This document shows positions 1-15,506 of a DNA stretch of 64,000 nt, piece by piece (positions within the stretch are counted from its first letter, which is position 1; every line of letters begins with the position of its first letter). The notes beneath the pieces are model-generated. The model was not told the origin of the DNA. It did no database searches and worked only from the letters and a program-made list of their open reading frames with translations. The stretch lies in NCBI GenBank assembly GCA_020740775.1, contig JAHEWK010000005.1, positions 1,364,001 to 1,428,000 on the forward strand, written 5' to 3'. A program made the position numbers and the translations under genes. The DNA is from Ilyonectria destructans. Taxonomy: Eukaryota; Ascomycota; Sordariomycetes; Hypocreales; Nectriaceae.

Positions 1-1923
1 AAATATTAAGATATTAAAACTAGTAGGCTTAATCTTTAGTTTTTATATTATTTAATACCTTAAGAATCTTCTAGCTATCTAAATAATATATTTTTAGTAC
101 TCTAGTAAAAACTTATTCTATCTTCTATAGCTATTTAAACTGCTTTTAAACTATAGTTAGAATCTTAAGAAGTATAATATTCTTTACTTTTAATTTCAGT
201 TTATTCTTTAAACTTAACTTAATAGTAAATCTATAGTTTTTCTATCTCCTTCTTTTTTAAAGTAGAATATAAAATTAAAATTATCTTAAAGAGATTTTAG
301 CTAATACTACCTCAGCCCTCTTAAATTCAGCTTAAACTTTATTTCTTTTCTATAGCTTCTTTATTTATATAGTCTCTATACTAATAGGCTCCCTAATAGA
401 TATTTATATTAGTAATTATATAGATTTCTAGATATACTTAAATTCAGAATTTAAAAGTTCTTTATTACTAGCCTTTCTTAATATATAATTAGAAGGACTC
501 CTACTTATAGAAATAGTTAATATCTCTCTTAAACTCCCTCTAACTTCCTTATAGGTTGGAGATATTCTGAAGGTAAATATTACTGAAGGTAGCAAATTTA
601 CTACTACTTTTCTATAGGTATATTTAGATACTATTTTTATAATCTGGGAGACTATAAGGGAAGCTTTAGAATATAATATTAGTAGGAGGTATTATAATTT
701 ATAAGAGATTTAATAATAATAGTCAGGCAGTAAAAAGATATATTTTTAATAATAATAGAACTAAAGCTTATTCCTCTTCTTAATTAGAGGGGTAATACTA
801 TTTAATTATTTAAGTTTTACCTCTTAGTTAGATTATATATTAGCTAACTATAGATTCCTTATTTACTACTAGACCTCTATATATCCCCCGTATTATATTA
901 AAATTCCTTAAGAAGTTAATAATTAACTAATTAACTATATAATATTTACTAATTAAGAAGTTTTCTAAGTATATAGATATTTTAATATTCTTCTATTATA
1001 TTTATCCTGGGTATCTTATAGAAAAAGGTTAGATTAAGATAGTTTAAAATCTTTAGAAGTAAATTAAGATTCTATATTTATTATAGTAGTATTTAATTTA
1101 TTCTAAATTCTAAGAGTATTAAACTTATAGATAACTTATTATTAGCTATAATTACTAATAGCTTTAAGAGTTTTTTTTAGCAGTTTCTTTATAGTTTTTT
1201 AGATATTTAATTAGTTAATTAATTAATTTTTAATATATATATAATAGAATATACTTTTTAGATTTAGTTAGTTAATTATTTAGGTTATTTTATTATTACT
1301 CTAATTATAGAAAGAGTTTAATTTAATTATAGAGATTTAGAATTTATACTTAAAACTTCTTTTTAATCTTTATTAATTACAGTAAGATCTTTCTAATTAT
1401 ATTAACTGTATTTAATTATACTTCTAAGAATTTTCTCTCTTCTACTTTATAAATCTATACTATTAGATTTAATAATACTAATTAGTAATAGTATATCTTT
1501 ATATTAATATAGAAAAATAATATATCTAGGTCTAACTAATTAGTCTTTTAATTAATTCTATAATCTCTCTTTCTTTCTAAGGAATTCTACTGTAAAAAGC
1601 TTCTAATATTTCCCTGAGATTTCCCTAAATTATATATAGAACTATATATAACTCCCTTAGGCTCTAACTGAATCTATCTCTAGCTTTATTTACAGCTAAA
1701 AGCTACTATAAGCTATAAGAAACTAATACTAATTAAATATCTATTAAAGATATTTTATATAGAAATTTTAATTTTTTAAAAAGATAAAAATATTATATAA
1801 ATAAGCTATATAAATAGTATTTAATAAACTCTATAAAATCTAATAAATATAATTCTAAAATATAGTAGAAATATTAATAAATTTAAATAGTATTATTAAA
1901 TACTTAAAGTAGCTATATTAAGT

Positions 1924-2672
1924 ATTAAGAGGTTAGAGTACTTTAGTATATATATACCTAAAGGGGGGACTAAAAACTTAACAGTAAAAAAAAAATACTA
2001 AGAATAGTATTAATAATATAGACTATATACTTAATCTATTTAAAGGTTAATAGTTTACTTAAATAGATTAAAATTTCTAGTCTAACTGGTTATCTTTTTT
2101 AATACCTTAATAAGCTATAGAAATAGCTATATCTTAAAAAAGCTAAATTTACTAAAAAAGCTAGATCTACTGAAAAAACTAAATCTTAAAAAAAATAAAG
2201 TTATTATAAATATAAAAGCTCTATAAGCCCTCTTATATTCTAATTATCCTTCTATTTTTATATATATCTTAACTAATTACTTAACTAACTACTTAACTAA
2301 CTACTTAACTAACTAAAGATATCTACTTTCTGCCTTATACTATAGACTGATATAGTCTTTTTTAATTATTAGTATACTTATACCTTTTTTTTTAATTTCT
2401 ATTACTTAATTCTAAGTAATTTAACTTTTATTTTAAGGCTGTAAATTATAGTTAAAAAGTTGGAATTTAAAGATATTATAGAAGTTTAAATTAATTAATT
2501 TAATAAGCTTTATTTGATATTACTAATAGTCTAGCTATTATATAATTTAAAAGCTAGTAGGTTAAAATATAGCTTTATAACTTTAGGTTACTATAAAGTT
2601 AGACTATCTTAAGGCTTTAATTTAAAAATACTAAAGGTATATACTTTCTTAAGTAGAAAGAGTATTTATTAA
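1924..2672 (+). repeat. Repeat family copy 1, RIP-mutated, about 750 bp
   Basis: It begins with TATTAAGAGG and contains the G-run block AAGGGGGGACTA, a poly-A tract, a short minisatellite and a tandem array of TTAACTAACTAC units near 2270-2310. It matches the reverse complement of 15507-16226 along its whole length, and 22154-22587 over its first 430 bp. Compared with the 22.2-kb copy, almost all differences are C to T or G to A, the direction expected from RIP. It may be an LTR or the end of a transposon; the promoter-like part is described under the 22.2-kb copy. Confidence 0.75.
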
Positions 2673-2689
2673 TAGCTTATACCTTAAGG

Positions 2690-3125
2690 AACAAAAGGTG
2701 CTATTAGGTGGGAAACTCAAGCTCGGCATACTTATTCGCTGCTTGCAGGTGCATCCCGCGCTTTTTATTCACTTAGAAATTACCGCTTTTAGATACTTAT
2801 TATATAATATTTATATAAGTTATGCCGGTCCCGACTGCCTTCCTTATCTAGTTAGTCAGATTATATTACACATAATAACACCCCAGCAGTAGCTCTAGCG
2901 GTATGCAGTATATAGTGTGCAGTATGCAGTATATATGCTGCTAGAAGGGCTCTATTTTAGGGGTATAAATACCCTGTAATTAGGGTTGCTATAGTAATTG
3001 ATAGAGGTGTGTAGTGCCTGTTGTTAGTATGGGTGCTATCTTTATATATGTAAAGGGGCGCGCCCTATATCTTAGCTGTGGGTAGTGATACCGGCAACGA
3101 AAAAAAAAGAAAAGGTGCTATAGCA
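2690..3125. other. Less mutated island inside the AT-rich block
   Basis: Between two heavily mutated stretches lies about 430 bp with normal CpG, CpA and TpG content, for example an intact GGGCGCGCCC palindrome near 3056-3065. GTATGCAGTATATA occurs as two near copies around 2900-2935. A 64-codon open frame at 2698-2892 does not resemble any protein I know. It is either single-copy DNA that RIP did not target or a young insertion. I see no coding or RNA gene in it. Confidence 0.5.
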
Positions 3126-3199
3126 GACTGAATTTAAACCTAAGATCTTCCTCTCTTTAGTGTCTATATAGGCTATATAGCTGCCTTTTCCTATATAAT

Positions 3200-3870
3200 T
3201 ATATAACTATAAGTGTAGAGATTTATGCCTTTTTATAACTATATAGACGATTGTATAAAGGTATTATAAGTTGCCAGTTATTTATTATATTCTTTATTTT
3301 AGCTAAAAAAAGAAAAAGGGAAGAAGGAATTAATTAATTTTAGCAGTTTTTATTATTTAACTAATTGGATTTAAGGTTTTAGATATTAATAAGCTGGTTA
3401 ATTTCTAAGGAATTATATAGTTAGAAGTTACCTATTATATACCGGCAAATTAATATAAAGATAGATACTGCAGATAGAAGATTAATACCCCTTTAGTTAA
3501 AAAGAATTAATTCCTTTAGTAGACTGAAGTTTAATATAACTTATAAATTGCAGTAGAATATCTCTATAGTATCTAAAATAGTTATATTAACTTACTTAAG
3601 GCTAATATTACTATACTATTTATCTAATTAGAATATAAATTATATCTAAAGGTAGAAGTTATTACTAATTTAATATCTTATAAGGGTATTAATAGTTAGT
3701 CTTATTAACTTAAGTTAAAAGGGGTTAGGCTAGATAATATAGATAATATAGATAATATAATATAATATCTTTTAGACTGTAAGATTACTATATAAAAAAG
3801 TAAAAATAATAAGAGTATAGTATTTATAAGAATAACTCTATAGCTGCTATATATATAATTAATTTACTAT
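3200..3870 (+). repeat. Inverted repeat arm (partner at 12.9-13.4 kb)
   Basis: Read against the reverse complement of about 12900-13400, the order of recognisable blocks is kept: the AAGGTATTA start, a region ending AATAAGCTGG, the block containing GGCAAATTAATATAAAGATAGA, and a segment with AACTGAAGTTTA. Both arms carry dense C to T changes but differ in which sites are hit. A three-unit GATAATATA tandem lies near 3733-3760. The coding capacity, if there was any, is lost. Confidence 0.55.
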
Positions 3871-6800
3871 AGTATAGAATACCAGCTTTTTTTCTATTTT
3901 TTTTTATTTAATCTTTCTTTATTATATACTGTATATAGAGCTCTTATATACTATTTAAAGCCCCTAATATACTCTATAAGCTACTTACTTATAAAGATAT
4001 TATTAAAGGGATCTTTATTATATCTATAAGATTAATTTACTGCAGTTTATTAATTTCTTCTAATAATATATTAATACTAATAAAAAGTATACATTTTAAG
4101 GTAATTAAAGCCAGCTTTAAATATAATATAATATCTTCTTTAGAAGGCAGTATTTTTATTATTAGTAATATATTAAAGAAATTAAATAGAGAGATATTTC
4201 TATTTAGTTCTACTAAAGGATATTTTCTAGCTACTGTAGTAGATAAAGCTATATCTAATATTAATCTTATATATTTTTTAAAAGATTCTATATTTAGCTA
4301 TAGTATTATTAATGTTATTAATATTAATAGTAACTTAATAGCCTTATATTTAGAGGGTAATATAAAGTTAAGCTTAATATTAAAGATAGTATATTTTTCT
4401 AACTGTATTTATAATAGACTTATACTAAATATTAATAATATATATTCTATATTATCTATAGTTATTTAAAATATCTAGTTATTTAATATAATAATAAAGA
4501 TATAATTATTTTTAAGCTTTAGTAAATAGACTATAAGATTATAATTTAGTAGGTCTATAACTTTATTAGTATAAATAAAAAAGATATTAAAAAGAAAACT
4601 TCTATTTTTATACTATCTTCTAATAGAAACTTATCTATAGTTAGAAATAAATAGGGAAGATAGTAAAGACTTAAAAGAGATAATACCTTAAGTAGAGAGT
4701 TTTATTTATTAATAGAGAAGTTAGATAGAATATAAAATTAATAAATCTATAGTATTTCTATTGCTATTTATTAAAGTTAAAAAAGATATTTCTTTTTAAT
4801 AGTAATATTATAATATCTATAATTAGACTATAGAAGTTTATAATAGGTTAGATAAAAGGAAAGTAATTAAGAGTAGTAAAACTTTAGCTTATAATATTAT
4901 TATAGGTTACTTAAAGTAATAAGAAAAAAGCTAAAGAAGGATTAAGGTTATAATATATAGTTAATATTCTATATTATAAATAATAAAAGCTGGAATTATA
5001 TAATCTAACTACTAGCTAATATTTACTTTAAGGCTATTTAGTTATTCTTCTTTCTATATTAATATATATAAATAGACTTTCTTTATTATAAAGAACTATA
5101 TTTCCTTTTATTCTATAGATATAATCTATTAGTTATATATAGTAAGATTAAGACTAAAAAATATATTATATACCTCTCTATCAGTTAGATATTATAAAGT
5201 ATTATATTTTGGTATTAATATCTATAAAGATAATAGTAATAATATTAATATAATTTCTTCTATATTAAAATCTTTTATCTAATAGTTAAAAAGGCTACTA
5301 AAGTATTATATTTCTTTCAGCTGGATAAAATAGAATATAGATATATTATTACTATAGAAGTAAAAGGTAATTTTAAATAGCTAATTAAATTATAACTATA
5401 AATAGTTAGAAAAATTAAAAGGTACTCTAATTATAAAAAAGTATATAGTTTTATAATAATAAAAAGAAAGAGAGTAAATAGTATAGTATAATAAAGCTAA
5501 TAGTAGCTTTATAATATATAGAAGTAATAGATAGTTATTATTATAATCTTATTATTATAACTTCTATATATAAAGATATATTCTAATATAGCTTTAAATA
5601 AATATTATTTTTAAAGTATTTATAGAGATAGAGTTTATATTTCTTTTTTATTTAAATACTTTATTTATATAGAGTATTATAATATTTATTAATTTATTAC
5701 TTTCTATTATATAATATTATACCTACCTAATTAAAAGGAATCTCTAATATCTTACTTTAATATCTATCAGTCTATTACTATCTACTATATAGTACTATAT
5801 TTATACTATTAAGAGGAATCTCTAATATTTTATTTTAATTAAATTAATCTAAATATAGTATACTACCTTCTAAATAATTAGAGGTAGAGCCTATAACTCT
5901 ACTAATAATATAACCTAATATCTATAACTTTAATATCTAATTAGAGGATTTTAATAATAATAACTTCTTTAAAAAAGCTTAAATTTATATATCTAAATAA
6001 AATTTAAAATAGAATAATATAAGTAATAAAAAGAGGCCTAAAAGAGCTTTTAATCTTAAAGTAGATTATATTATCTGCCTACTTTATTATTTATAGTATA
6101 CTCTTTCTATTTTTAATTATAGTTATTATCTTTATAAGTAGCTATTACTATTATACTATAAGTTTAAATTCTTTTAGTTATATTAGTATCTTTACTTAAA
6201 ACTGTAATATCTCTTTTAGTAGCTTCTTTAGCTGCTTCTATATCTTTAGTATTATTTAATTAATTATATATACCTTTTTTAAACTCTATATTACTAGCAG
6301 TATATTCTCTCTATTTTTAATTCTAGTTATTACTAATAAATATAGCTATTACTACTATAAAGCCAATTAGAATTCTCTTTTTACTATTTATCTCTTTATT
6401 TATATCTATAATATCTCCTTTAGAAATATTAATATTATCTGTAATAGTTAATTAATTATAAATATAAGCTTCTATTTAATTACTATTATCTATATTAATT
6501 AATTAATTATATATATAATCTTCCTTCTAGTTATAGAAGTTATTATTATTATTATTAAAGCTAGATATTTTTCTACCTCTATAGAAAGTTTCCCAGCCTA
6601 TTAAACTTCTAACTATATTATTATAGCTATAATCTAACTTATTATCTTATATTAGCTTTAAGATAATAGCAGTAATAAATTTAGTATTTAAATATATAGA
6701 GTATAATATAGTATTAATATTAATAATAAAATAACTTTATACTTATATATTTCTATAATTAGATATTAAGAAGCTAGCTAAAAAGCTAGCTTTAGTCTTT

Positions 6801-7084
6801 AGATAGATAGATATAAACTTTAAGAAGAGGCAGATTTTTTTATATAGTATAGAGTAGTATAAGTCAGTCTCTTAAAAAAGATAGATTAAAGAAATTTAAG
6901 ATTTATATTTAGCTTTTTATAATAAATTAATAATATTAATTTTAATATATAAAATCTACTATTATAAGTTCTTATAGTAAGATCTTTACTTTATATTTTA
7001 ATATTTTTAATATTAAAATATACTTTTTAAATTTATTAAATTCTCTTTTTAATATATATAATATTTCTCTATAATTTAGACTAT

Positions 7085-10000
7085 TACAGTATATTCAGAC
7101 TATATTAAGAGTATACTAAAGGGTATATTATATCCTACTATATAGTTATACTATTAGCTTAAATATAAATATATATATCTAGATAAGCTATAATAACTTA
7201 TATTAATAGAGGAGAAGTTAATTATATTATATTCTTACTATAGCTAAATTACTTATTATAACTTTCTAAATAGTATAAAAGAGAATTTATACTATCTATA
7301 TTATATTAAGGGGTATATTATAATATTCCTAAATAATATCTAGAATATAGTTATCTATATATTATTATATTCTTTAATTAAAGTTTTTAATAATATCTAT
7401 ATATTATAGTATAGCTATAAAGAATTAGACTTAAAAGATATATTTAAGTTACTATTAGTATATTAATATACTATTAAAAAGATATTAATATAGTTAAAAC
7501 TATATAATCTATATTATACTGCTATTAAGATTAATACTATTAAGATAAATTTATAGAAATAACTAGAATTTAATATATCAGTTTTAGTATATAAATATAT
7601 AGTATATAAAAAGCTAATAGTATAGAATAAAGTTTATATAGTATAGATTATATTAATTAGTAATAGAGATATTAAAGAAAAAGAAAAAAAAGAAGAAAAA
7701 AATAAAAAAAATAGATAATAATAAAAGATAAATAACTCTACTATAATTAATAATATAATTATAAGTCTCTTACTATTATAATTACTATTATAAGTAAATA
7801 AGAATATTAATACAGAAGCTTTAAAGGAAGCTATAATTTTAAATAAAAAAAAGCAGATAAATCTAAATTATAATAATAATAAGCTTAAAATCTATTTAGA
7901 AGATAATATTATCCTTATTAATAAGCTTTTAGCCTTTAGGATATTCCTTTTAAATACTATTTTAAATATTATAAATACTATTAAATTAAACTTTCTTTTT
8001 ACTATAGTATTTAATCTAAAAGGCCTAGCTGCTATAGCTATTAGTATTTATATTTATAAGAGACTTTAAATAGAGCTTTATATCTATATTACTAAAGGTA
8101 ATAAATTAGCTGATACTCTTAATTTATTATTCTTTATTAAAGCTTTCTCTATATTATTTCTATATAGCTTTAGTAGACTGAAGATTACTAAAAAAAAGCT
8201 ATTTTAAGTAAGTTATTAGTATTAATATTAAAAAAGTCTTTTCTCTTATTATTATTTATAATTAGAATTAATAACTATAATAAGCTTAAAAAAAATATTA
8301 GATTTAATTTTATTATATAATTTAAATCTCTATATATAGATAAAAATTATACTATAAAGATATAGTAGCTACTTTTCTAGTTATTATATATTTCCTTTTA
8401 CTATCTTTAATATAAAGATCTAATTATAGAATTATAGTATAAATATACTTAATATAAAGAAATAGACTTTTTTCTATATTAAATATATTTTATATATCTT
8501 AGTACTAAAGTAATTATATATAGCTAAAAAAGCTCTTTCTAAGAGATATTAATTAAATAATAAAATAATATAGAAGCTATTATATTACTTATTAATATAT
8601 AGTTATTACTAGCTACTATCTTAAGAATTCTGCCTTAATCTACAGTAGAAAATTAAATTTTTAATTATTTATTATAGAATTTTAGTAATTTAATTTACTT
8701 TAAATTTAAATAATTTAATAAATTTAATAAAGCTTTAAATAGCAGTATATAGATTAAATAACTTAAATAGAGCTAAGATCTTTCTATAGATACTAAATAT
8801 AGTATTAAAGTATATATAACTATTTATCTTTAATCTATTAAGCTTTATATTATTTTTCTATTAGAAAATCTCTTTTTTTTTAAATATTATATTAAGGTTA
8901 GCTAAAACTGAATATTTAGCTATACTAATTAGTATTTTAATATAGTAGAAATAAATTAGTAAGATACCTTATATTTATATAGCTTATTTTAGCTATTAGA
9001 AAACTTTAACTTATAAGATACTATTTACTCCTTTAATAATAAGATTAATAAAAGTAAAGTAGTATACTAATAGTAAGTTATAGAATATATTAATAATATA
9101 TACTATAAAGTAAGATATTTAATTAATTAATATATAATATAATTAAGATATTCTAATAAAAAAAGTAAAATCTAAATAAAAAAAGCTATTATATAGCTTT
9201 TATAATTAAAGTAGTTTCTATAGATATCTTATCTTTTATAAAAAATACTATTTAATTTACTGCAGTATTTAATAAAGAAGTTAATTTCTATAGCAGTATA
9301 ATTTAAATTTATACTTACTTATTAATATATATAAAATGTTCTTTTTATTATTATAAAACTAATAATTATTATTACAATTACTGCTAATTTAAAATACTAT
9401 AGAAATTTATTAAGAAGATAATAATTTTACCAGAAGGAATCCTTTAAATCTAATATTTATATTCTCTTATAAATTACTAGAATAAATATATAGCTATTAG
9501 GCTATAATATAACTATAATTTTTTTTTATTATAACTTAATCTTAAAGTCTTATTTTAATTTACTATCTTATAAATTATATAATAAAAATAGAAAATGCTA
9601 TTTAAAAATATATTATAGTAATAGCTAAATTACTTCTTATTCTAATTAATCTTAATATATAGCTATTATATAGTACTATTAGTATAATAAGTTATATATC
9701 TCTTTTTATTACTATAATAAATAAAATATAATAATTTCTATTATAAATTATAAATTATATTTTTATAGACTATACTATTTTTTATATAGAAGTAATTATC
9801 TATTTATTAGGCTACCTAATAGAGTTCTTCTATATATTTAAATAGACTTTTCTTAATATAAACTAGCTATGTTAATTAATCTTATAGTATTAGCTATATC
9901 TATAAAGTATCAGTAATATAGTTATAACTAATAATCTATTAGAAGATTTAATTATAATTAAATAAGCCGGTTAGAAAGTTACTATATTAAATATTTATCT

Positions 10001-12000
10001 ATATTAAGATTTAGTTCTTTAAAGCTTTTACCTCTATAATTATCTATATATAATCTATATTAAGTAATAAAGTTAATAATATTTATTATAGTATTATAAA
10101 ATATCTTTAGATATTATATAATAACAGTTTAAATAGTAAATTTAAATACTATATTTTTATATAGAGTAAATAATAATCTATTTTAATAGTTATTTTAATA
10201 CTATCTTTAATATAGCTAAAAATAAAAAATAATAATATAGATAGTATAATATTAAAGCTTCTATTTAAATTTATCTATTTCTTTATCTCTATATTAATAA
10301 ATTAAATATAAAGCTATTATTTAGTATTTAGTTCTTTTTATACTATAGAATAATTTCCTTCTAACTATAATAGAAAATCTTAATATATTTTAGAAATACT
10401 ATAAGTAAAGGTTAATATTAAAAATAGCTTTTATTATTAATAATATATAATTACTATACTACTTAGCTAAGAATATATAATATAATATTAAGTAATAGAT
10501 AGTAACTTTAGGTATATTAGATACTATTAATAAGACTAAAGATAATACTATTAATATACTAATAGTATAAAGTAATAGAGATAGTAATAGTAAAATTACT
10601 ATAATTATCCAGCTTATTAATATTTTAAGATATATATTAAGTAGTATATAAATTATTAAAATATTAATTAAGCTAAATAGATTAATTAGCAACTTTTTAA
10701 TATATAACCTAAAAGCTCTATTAATAATAACTGCCTCTTCTATATTAATCTAATTAATACTACTAATAACTCTTTAATTTAAATTAATTCCTATATAGTA
10801 ATAAGTCTACAGTATTAAATTATAATAGATAAACTTATCTAAAGAAGCTAAAAATTAGATTTAGGGGATTTAAGATATAAGTAGTATAGAAACTATAGTA
10901 AATTTAATTACTTATAAAACTGCTATATAATTTATACTTACTGAATTTAATAATAATACTATAGATCTTAATATTATAATAGTAAACTTAATAGAAGTTA
11001 AATAGCTAGTAGCTATAGTAAAAATCAGTATTATACTGGCTGTTTTTACTTCTTTTTTAACTATTAGCTAAAAACTATTAGTTTAATATATATTAAATAA
11101 ATATCAGTCTATTATATTCTTTATAATATATTATTATTTTAATTACTATAAGAAATATTAATATAGCAATAAAAAAGAAATATAGCCGCTATAGCTATTA
11201 CTCTACCTTAATAGTAAAGAAGAAATAAAGAAATTAAAAGTCCTTAAGATAACTATTACCCTTTTTAATATAAGAAATAAAGTATATTAAATCCTTATTA
11301 TAGTAATATTAAAAATAGCAGCTATTTAGATTAATAGTATTACTATCTATTTAATATACTAATTTATATAGTAAATACTTTCTTACTATTATAATAATAA
11401 TAAAATAGATTCCTCTTTATAGACTGCAGCTAGTTATTTATTAATAGTATATTCTATACTAATTAATAAGAAAAATAGATATTAATTATTAATAAAATTA
11501 ATATACTTAATATCTATACTCTCTATAAGATTAATAAATAGCTTAAAAAGCTTTAAGATATAACTAAAGATTTTAATATAATTTCTATTATCTTTTTCTA
11601 TAGTAACTTCTACTAATTCCAGCCAGTTTAAAAATACCTAATAGTACTAAATAGTAATAAGTTTCTATAGGATTTAAATTATTTATTTAAATTTAAGTAG
11701 TAAATTTAATATAATAAAGTATATACTCTATAGTAAAAGTTTACTATAGTAATTATTTTAAAAAAATAAATTTATACTGCTAGTAACTTAAAGCTCTAAA
11801 GACTACTATAGTATATATACTATAGTATCTAGAATAAAAAAGATATCTATCTATTAAATAAATAATACTACTAATAAGGGTAAAAGATCCTATAGAAAAT
11901 AGACCTTATAGTAATTACCCTACTAAATTAAAACTATTAGAATCTTAATATAGAAGTAATTATAAGCTTTACTAAATATTAAAATACTGTAATCTATATC
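7085..12000 (+). repeat. Long inverted repeat arm (partner at 16.4-20.95 kb)
   Basis: Blocks here reappear in reverse complement and in mirror order downstream: about 7090-7270 matches 20950-20770, 10440-10720 matches 17880-17630, and 11820-11910 matches 16520-16430. The last two pairs add up to nearly the same coordinate sum (about 28340), so spacing is kept over kilobases. Both arms are RIP-saturated, which fits two copies of one element that mutated each other. The element type is not identifiable by eye. Confidence 0.65.
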
Positions 12001-12899
12001 TTTTTCTTTTAATACTATAAGATTAAAAGTAAATTAATAAAAATAAAAAGTATAATAATACTAAACTAGAGTAATAATAGTACTATTTCTATATTAGTAG
12101 TATTTATATATATATCCAGAATACTAATTATAATTAATAAGAATATCTATTAAGAATTAAAAGTAATAAATAGTATAAGCTATAAAGCTACTAGTATAAT
12201 TCTTAATAATACCTTTTTAGGCTATATAATATTACTAATTTTTATTTTTTATTTTAGACCTTTAGTAGTAATTATTCTATTTTTAGTATTAATATAGAAT
12301 TTCTACTTTTTTAGTATACTATTAAAAATAATCCTATTTTTACTAATTAGTATTAAAATTCTAAAAAAAGAAAAAAAACTATAGTAGTAGTATAATATAT
12401 TTTATAAAAGTTTACTATATATAGTAGTATTTATCTATATAGACTATAAGGTTTAAAGCTATACTATAGAGTATATTAGCTTTAAGCTATAAGGTATAAA
12501 ATTAATAATAATTAATAGTATTAATATATCTAGCTATTATAACCCTTATAGTCTTTATATATAGCTTTTATATTACCAGATATTAAGAAATATTATATTA
12601 CTATTAAAGGTATAAAAAAAAGACCTTATAGATAATTAAATTCCTAAAAATATAATAACAGTAAAAAAAAAGCTTAAAAAGCTAAGTAAAATAATAATAA
12701 TATATATAAAGATAAAATTAAATTAAATAAAAAGATACTATAAAAAATATAATTAGAATGCTATTAGTATATAAGAATATCTATATTATAATAAGTATTA
12801 CTAAAAATATATAAATTACTATTATAAAGATATAAGTTATAGAATTATAGTTACATATATATAAGTAACTACTATAAAGTTATAAAGCTATAAAACTAT

Positions 12900-13400
12900 A
12901 AAATTAAAGGCAGCTTAAGTAATTTTAACTTTAATAATATTATACTATTATAATATTATAATACCCTTATAAAATATAAAAAATTAATATAATTTTTACC
13001 TTATAATAATTTATAATTCTATATAAAGAATAATATAGTAATATTAGCCTTAGGTAAGTTATATTATTATTTCTAACTTTATTATATACACCCAGCTAAA
13101 AGATTATAGATTATTATAAACTTCAGTTTATTAGAGGAATTATCTCTAATAATTAGGTAATATTAATCCTCTATCTATAAAGTCTATCTTTATATTAATT
13201 TGCCAGTATATAATAAAAAACCTTTAACTTAATCCCCTTAAAATCTAGCCAGCTTATTAGTATTTAGAATCTTAAGATAGATTAATTAAGTAATAAAGAC
13301 TGCTAAAGTTAATTAGTATTGCCTACCTTTTTTAGTAGTTATATTTAAATAGACTTAACTGTAATCTTAACTGCAGTTAACTGCAGATCGGTAATACCTT
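12900..13400 (-). repeat. Inverted repeat arm (partner at 3.2-3.9 kb)
   Basis: This is the reverse-complement partner of the 3.2-3.87 kb segment. It contains the palindromic run of CTGCAG/GTTAAC-like sites around 13365-13390, which kept several CTG/CAG trinucleotides while other CpA and TpG sites have been lost. The next 200 bp towards 13.56 kb are noticeably less mutated than the surroundings. Confidence 0.55.
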
Positions 13401-15506
13401 AAGATATTACTAGTAGTATTATATATAGCAATTACACTTTATAAAGACTGTAACTTAGCTTTATAGGGAAATTACTTAATATTAGTCTATATGCAGCACT
13501 AATTATAAGCTTTTAGATTTAATTTATATAGGCATAATTAATTTTTAGGCTTTTTGGACTTTATGGGAAATCCTTTTTTTAGCTATATAAAAATCACGTG
13601 CTATTCTTTATGACTTAAGGCTATCTTTTGCTTAAATACTAGAGACTGATACTTCAGTATTTTAGCAATTTCTCCTATATAGTATTATATAGTTTATATA
13701 GCTAATAAATAATATAGTATTAATTAACTTATAGCTAAAAAATTAATATAAGAATCTAAAGGAATTTAGTTATCTTTAATAGCAGCTATAAAGCTGGAAT
13801 AATAAAGGGATATTATAGAGGAGGTTATATACTTAGTAGTTAGAAGAGGTAAAAAACTGTAATTAGATTTATAATTAATAGATTAAGTCTCTTATTATAC
13901 TTATATAAGTATATAATATAGAATTTAAAATAATAGTTAGAATAGTAATTTTAATAATAAATATAAATAGTATAGAAGCTTTTATTAGACTTTTTAAGAA
14001 GTAGATATAACTATTAATTAAACTCTTTTTAATATAGTCTTAAAAAGTCTATAATTTCTTTAGAAATAGAAAATATATTAATTTAAAAAAAAGCTTCTTA
14101 TTAAAAAGTAATTTAATATTATAATTTATAGCTTAATAAAAAGATAAAATTCTAAAGCTTTTAGTTAAAAAGATATTTTAATAATTTAAAAGTTTAAAAA
14201 GTAAATTAGAATTTTTTTTTATTTTAAAGATTATTATTAGAAGTTTAAAAGAATATATTTAAAATTAGAATTTTATAGATTTTTATAATATTCTTATATA
14301 ATTATTTAAATTTATATTTAGAAATAGATTTTAAGCTAGCTTAAAATATCTTAAATATTTATATTTAATTTATTAAATTTTAATAAATAGCTAGATTTTT
14401 TAAGGTTAATATTAATAATAATAAAAAGCTTTTTAAAAAAGTTAAATTTCTTTTAATTTTAATTATTATTTATATAAAAATCTTAATTTAATTCTATATA
14501 TTTATTATCTTAAGAGGAATAATTTAAATTTATTTTATTTAGGTTTTATATTTTTTTATAGCCTTTAGATTTAAAACTTAAATCTTTTTTTTTAAAAAAT
14601 ATAAATAAATAGCTAGCTTATTACTAATAGAATTTACTTTTATCTTTAAAGTTAAAATTTTATTAATTTTAATAAATTCTTTATATCTAATTATAATTTT
14701 AATAGTTATTTAAAATTTAATTTTAAGAGTTAATTTATTAATTTCTATTAAATTATTTATATTAATTAGTTATTATTTTTTATTAATTTTAGATTTTTTT
14801 TTTCCTTTTTAAGATATTTTAATATAAAGTATTTTTTACTATTATAAATATAGTACTTTTAGATTTTACTATTATAATCTTTTAAATTCTTATTTTTTCT
14901 CTTTAAATTAAAATTATTTCTTTATTAATTATCTTAATTATTATAATAATTTTTTATAAAAGAAAATTCTATATTAAATTTTCTTAAAGATTTAAGAAAT
15001 TACTCTATATTATTTTAATTTAATTTTTTCTTTTTATTATATTTATATTTAATATTTTAAATTTAAATAGTAAAAATTACTATTTTTTTTTATTTCTTTA
15101 GAATTTAAATATTACTTTAAAGAAAAATAGCCTTATAAAAATTAAATTAAAATTTAATAAGAAAATAATTAGTTTAATATTTATTAGCAGTTAGAGAGCT
15201 ATATTTCTTAAGGAAATTAAAATAGATATAGAAATTATATAGAGATTAATTCTATTATTAAAATTACTATTCTAACTACTATTTTAAATTCTATATTATA
15301 TACTTATATAAGTATAATAAGAAACTTAGTCTATTAATTATAAATCTAATTACAGTCTTTTACCTCTTCTAACTACTAAGTATATAACCTCCTCTATAAT
15401 ATCCCTCTATTATTTAGTTCCCTTAGGTTCTTATATTAATTCTTTAGCTATAAGTTAACTAATATTATATTATTTATCAGCTATATAGATTATATAGTAC
15501 TATATA

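Noticed and set aside
10459..10692. 77-codon hydrophobic minus-strand open frame in the AT-rich block
   Set aside because: It consists almost only of Leu, Ile, Tyr and Ser, as expected from A+T-saturated DNA, and it lies inside one arm of a RIP-mutated inverted repeat.
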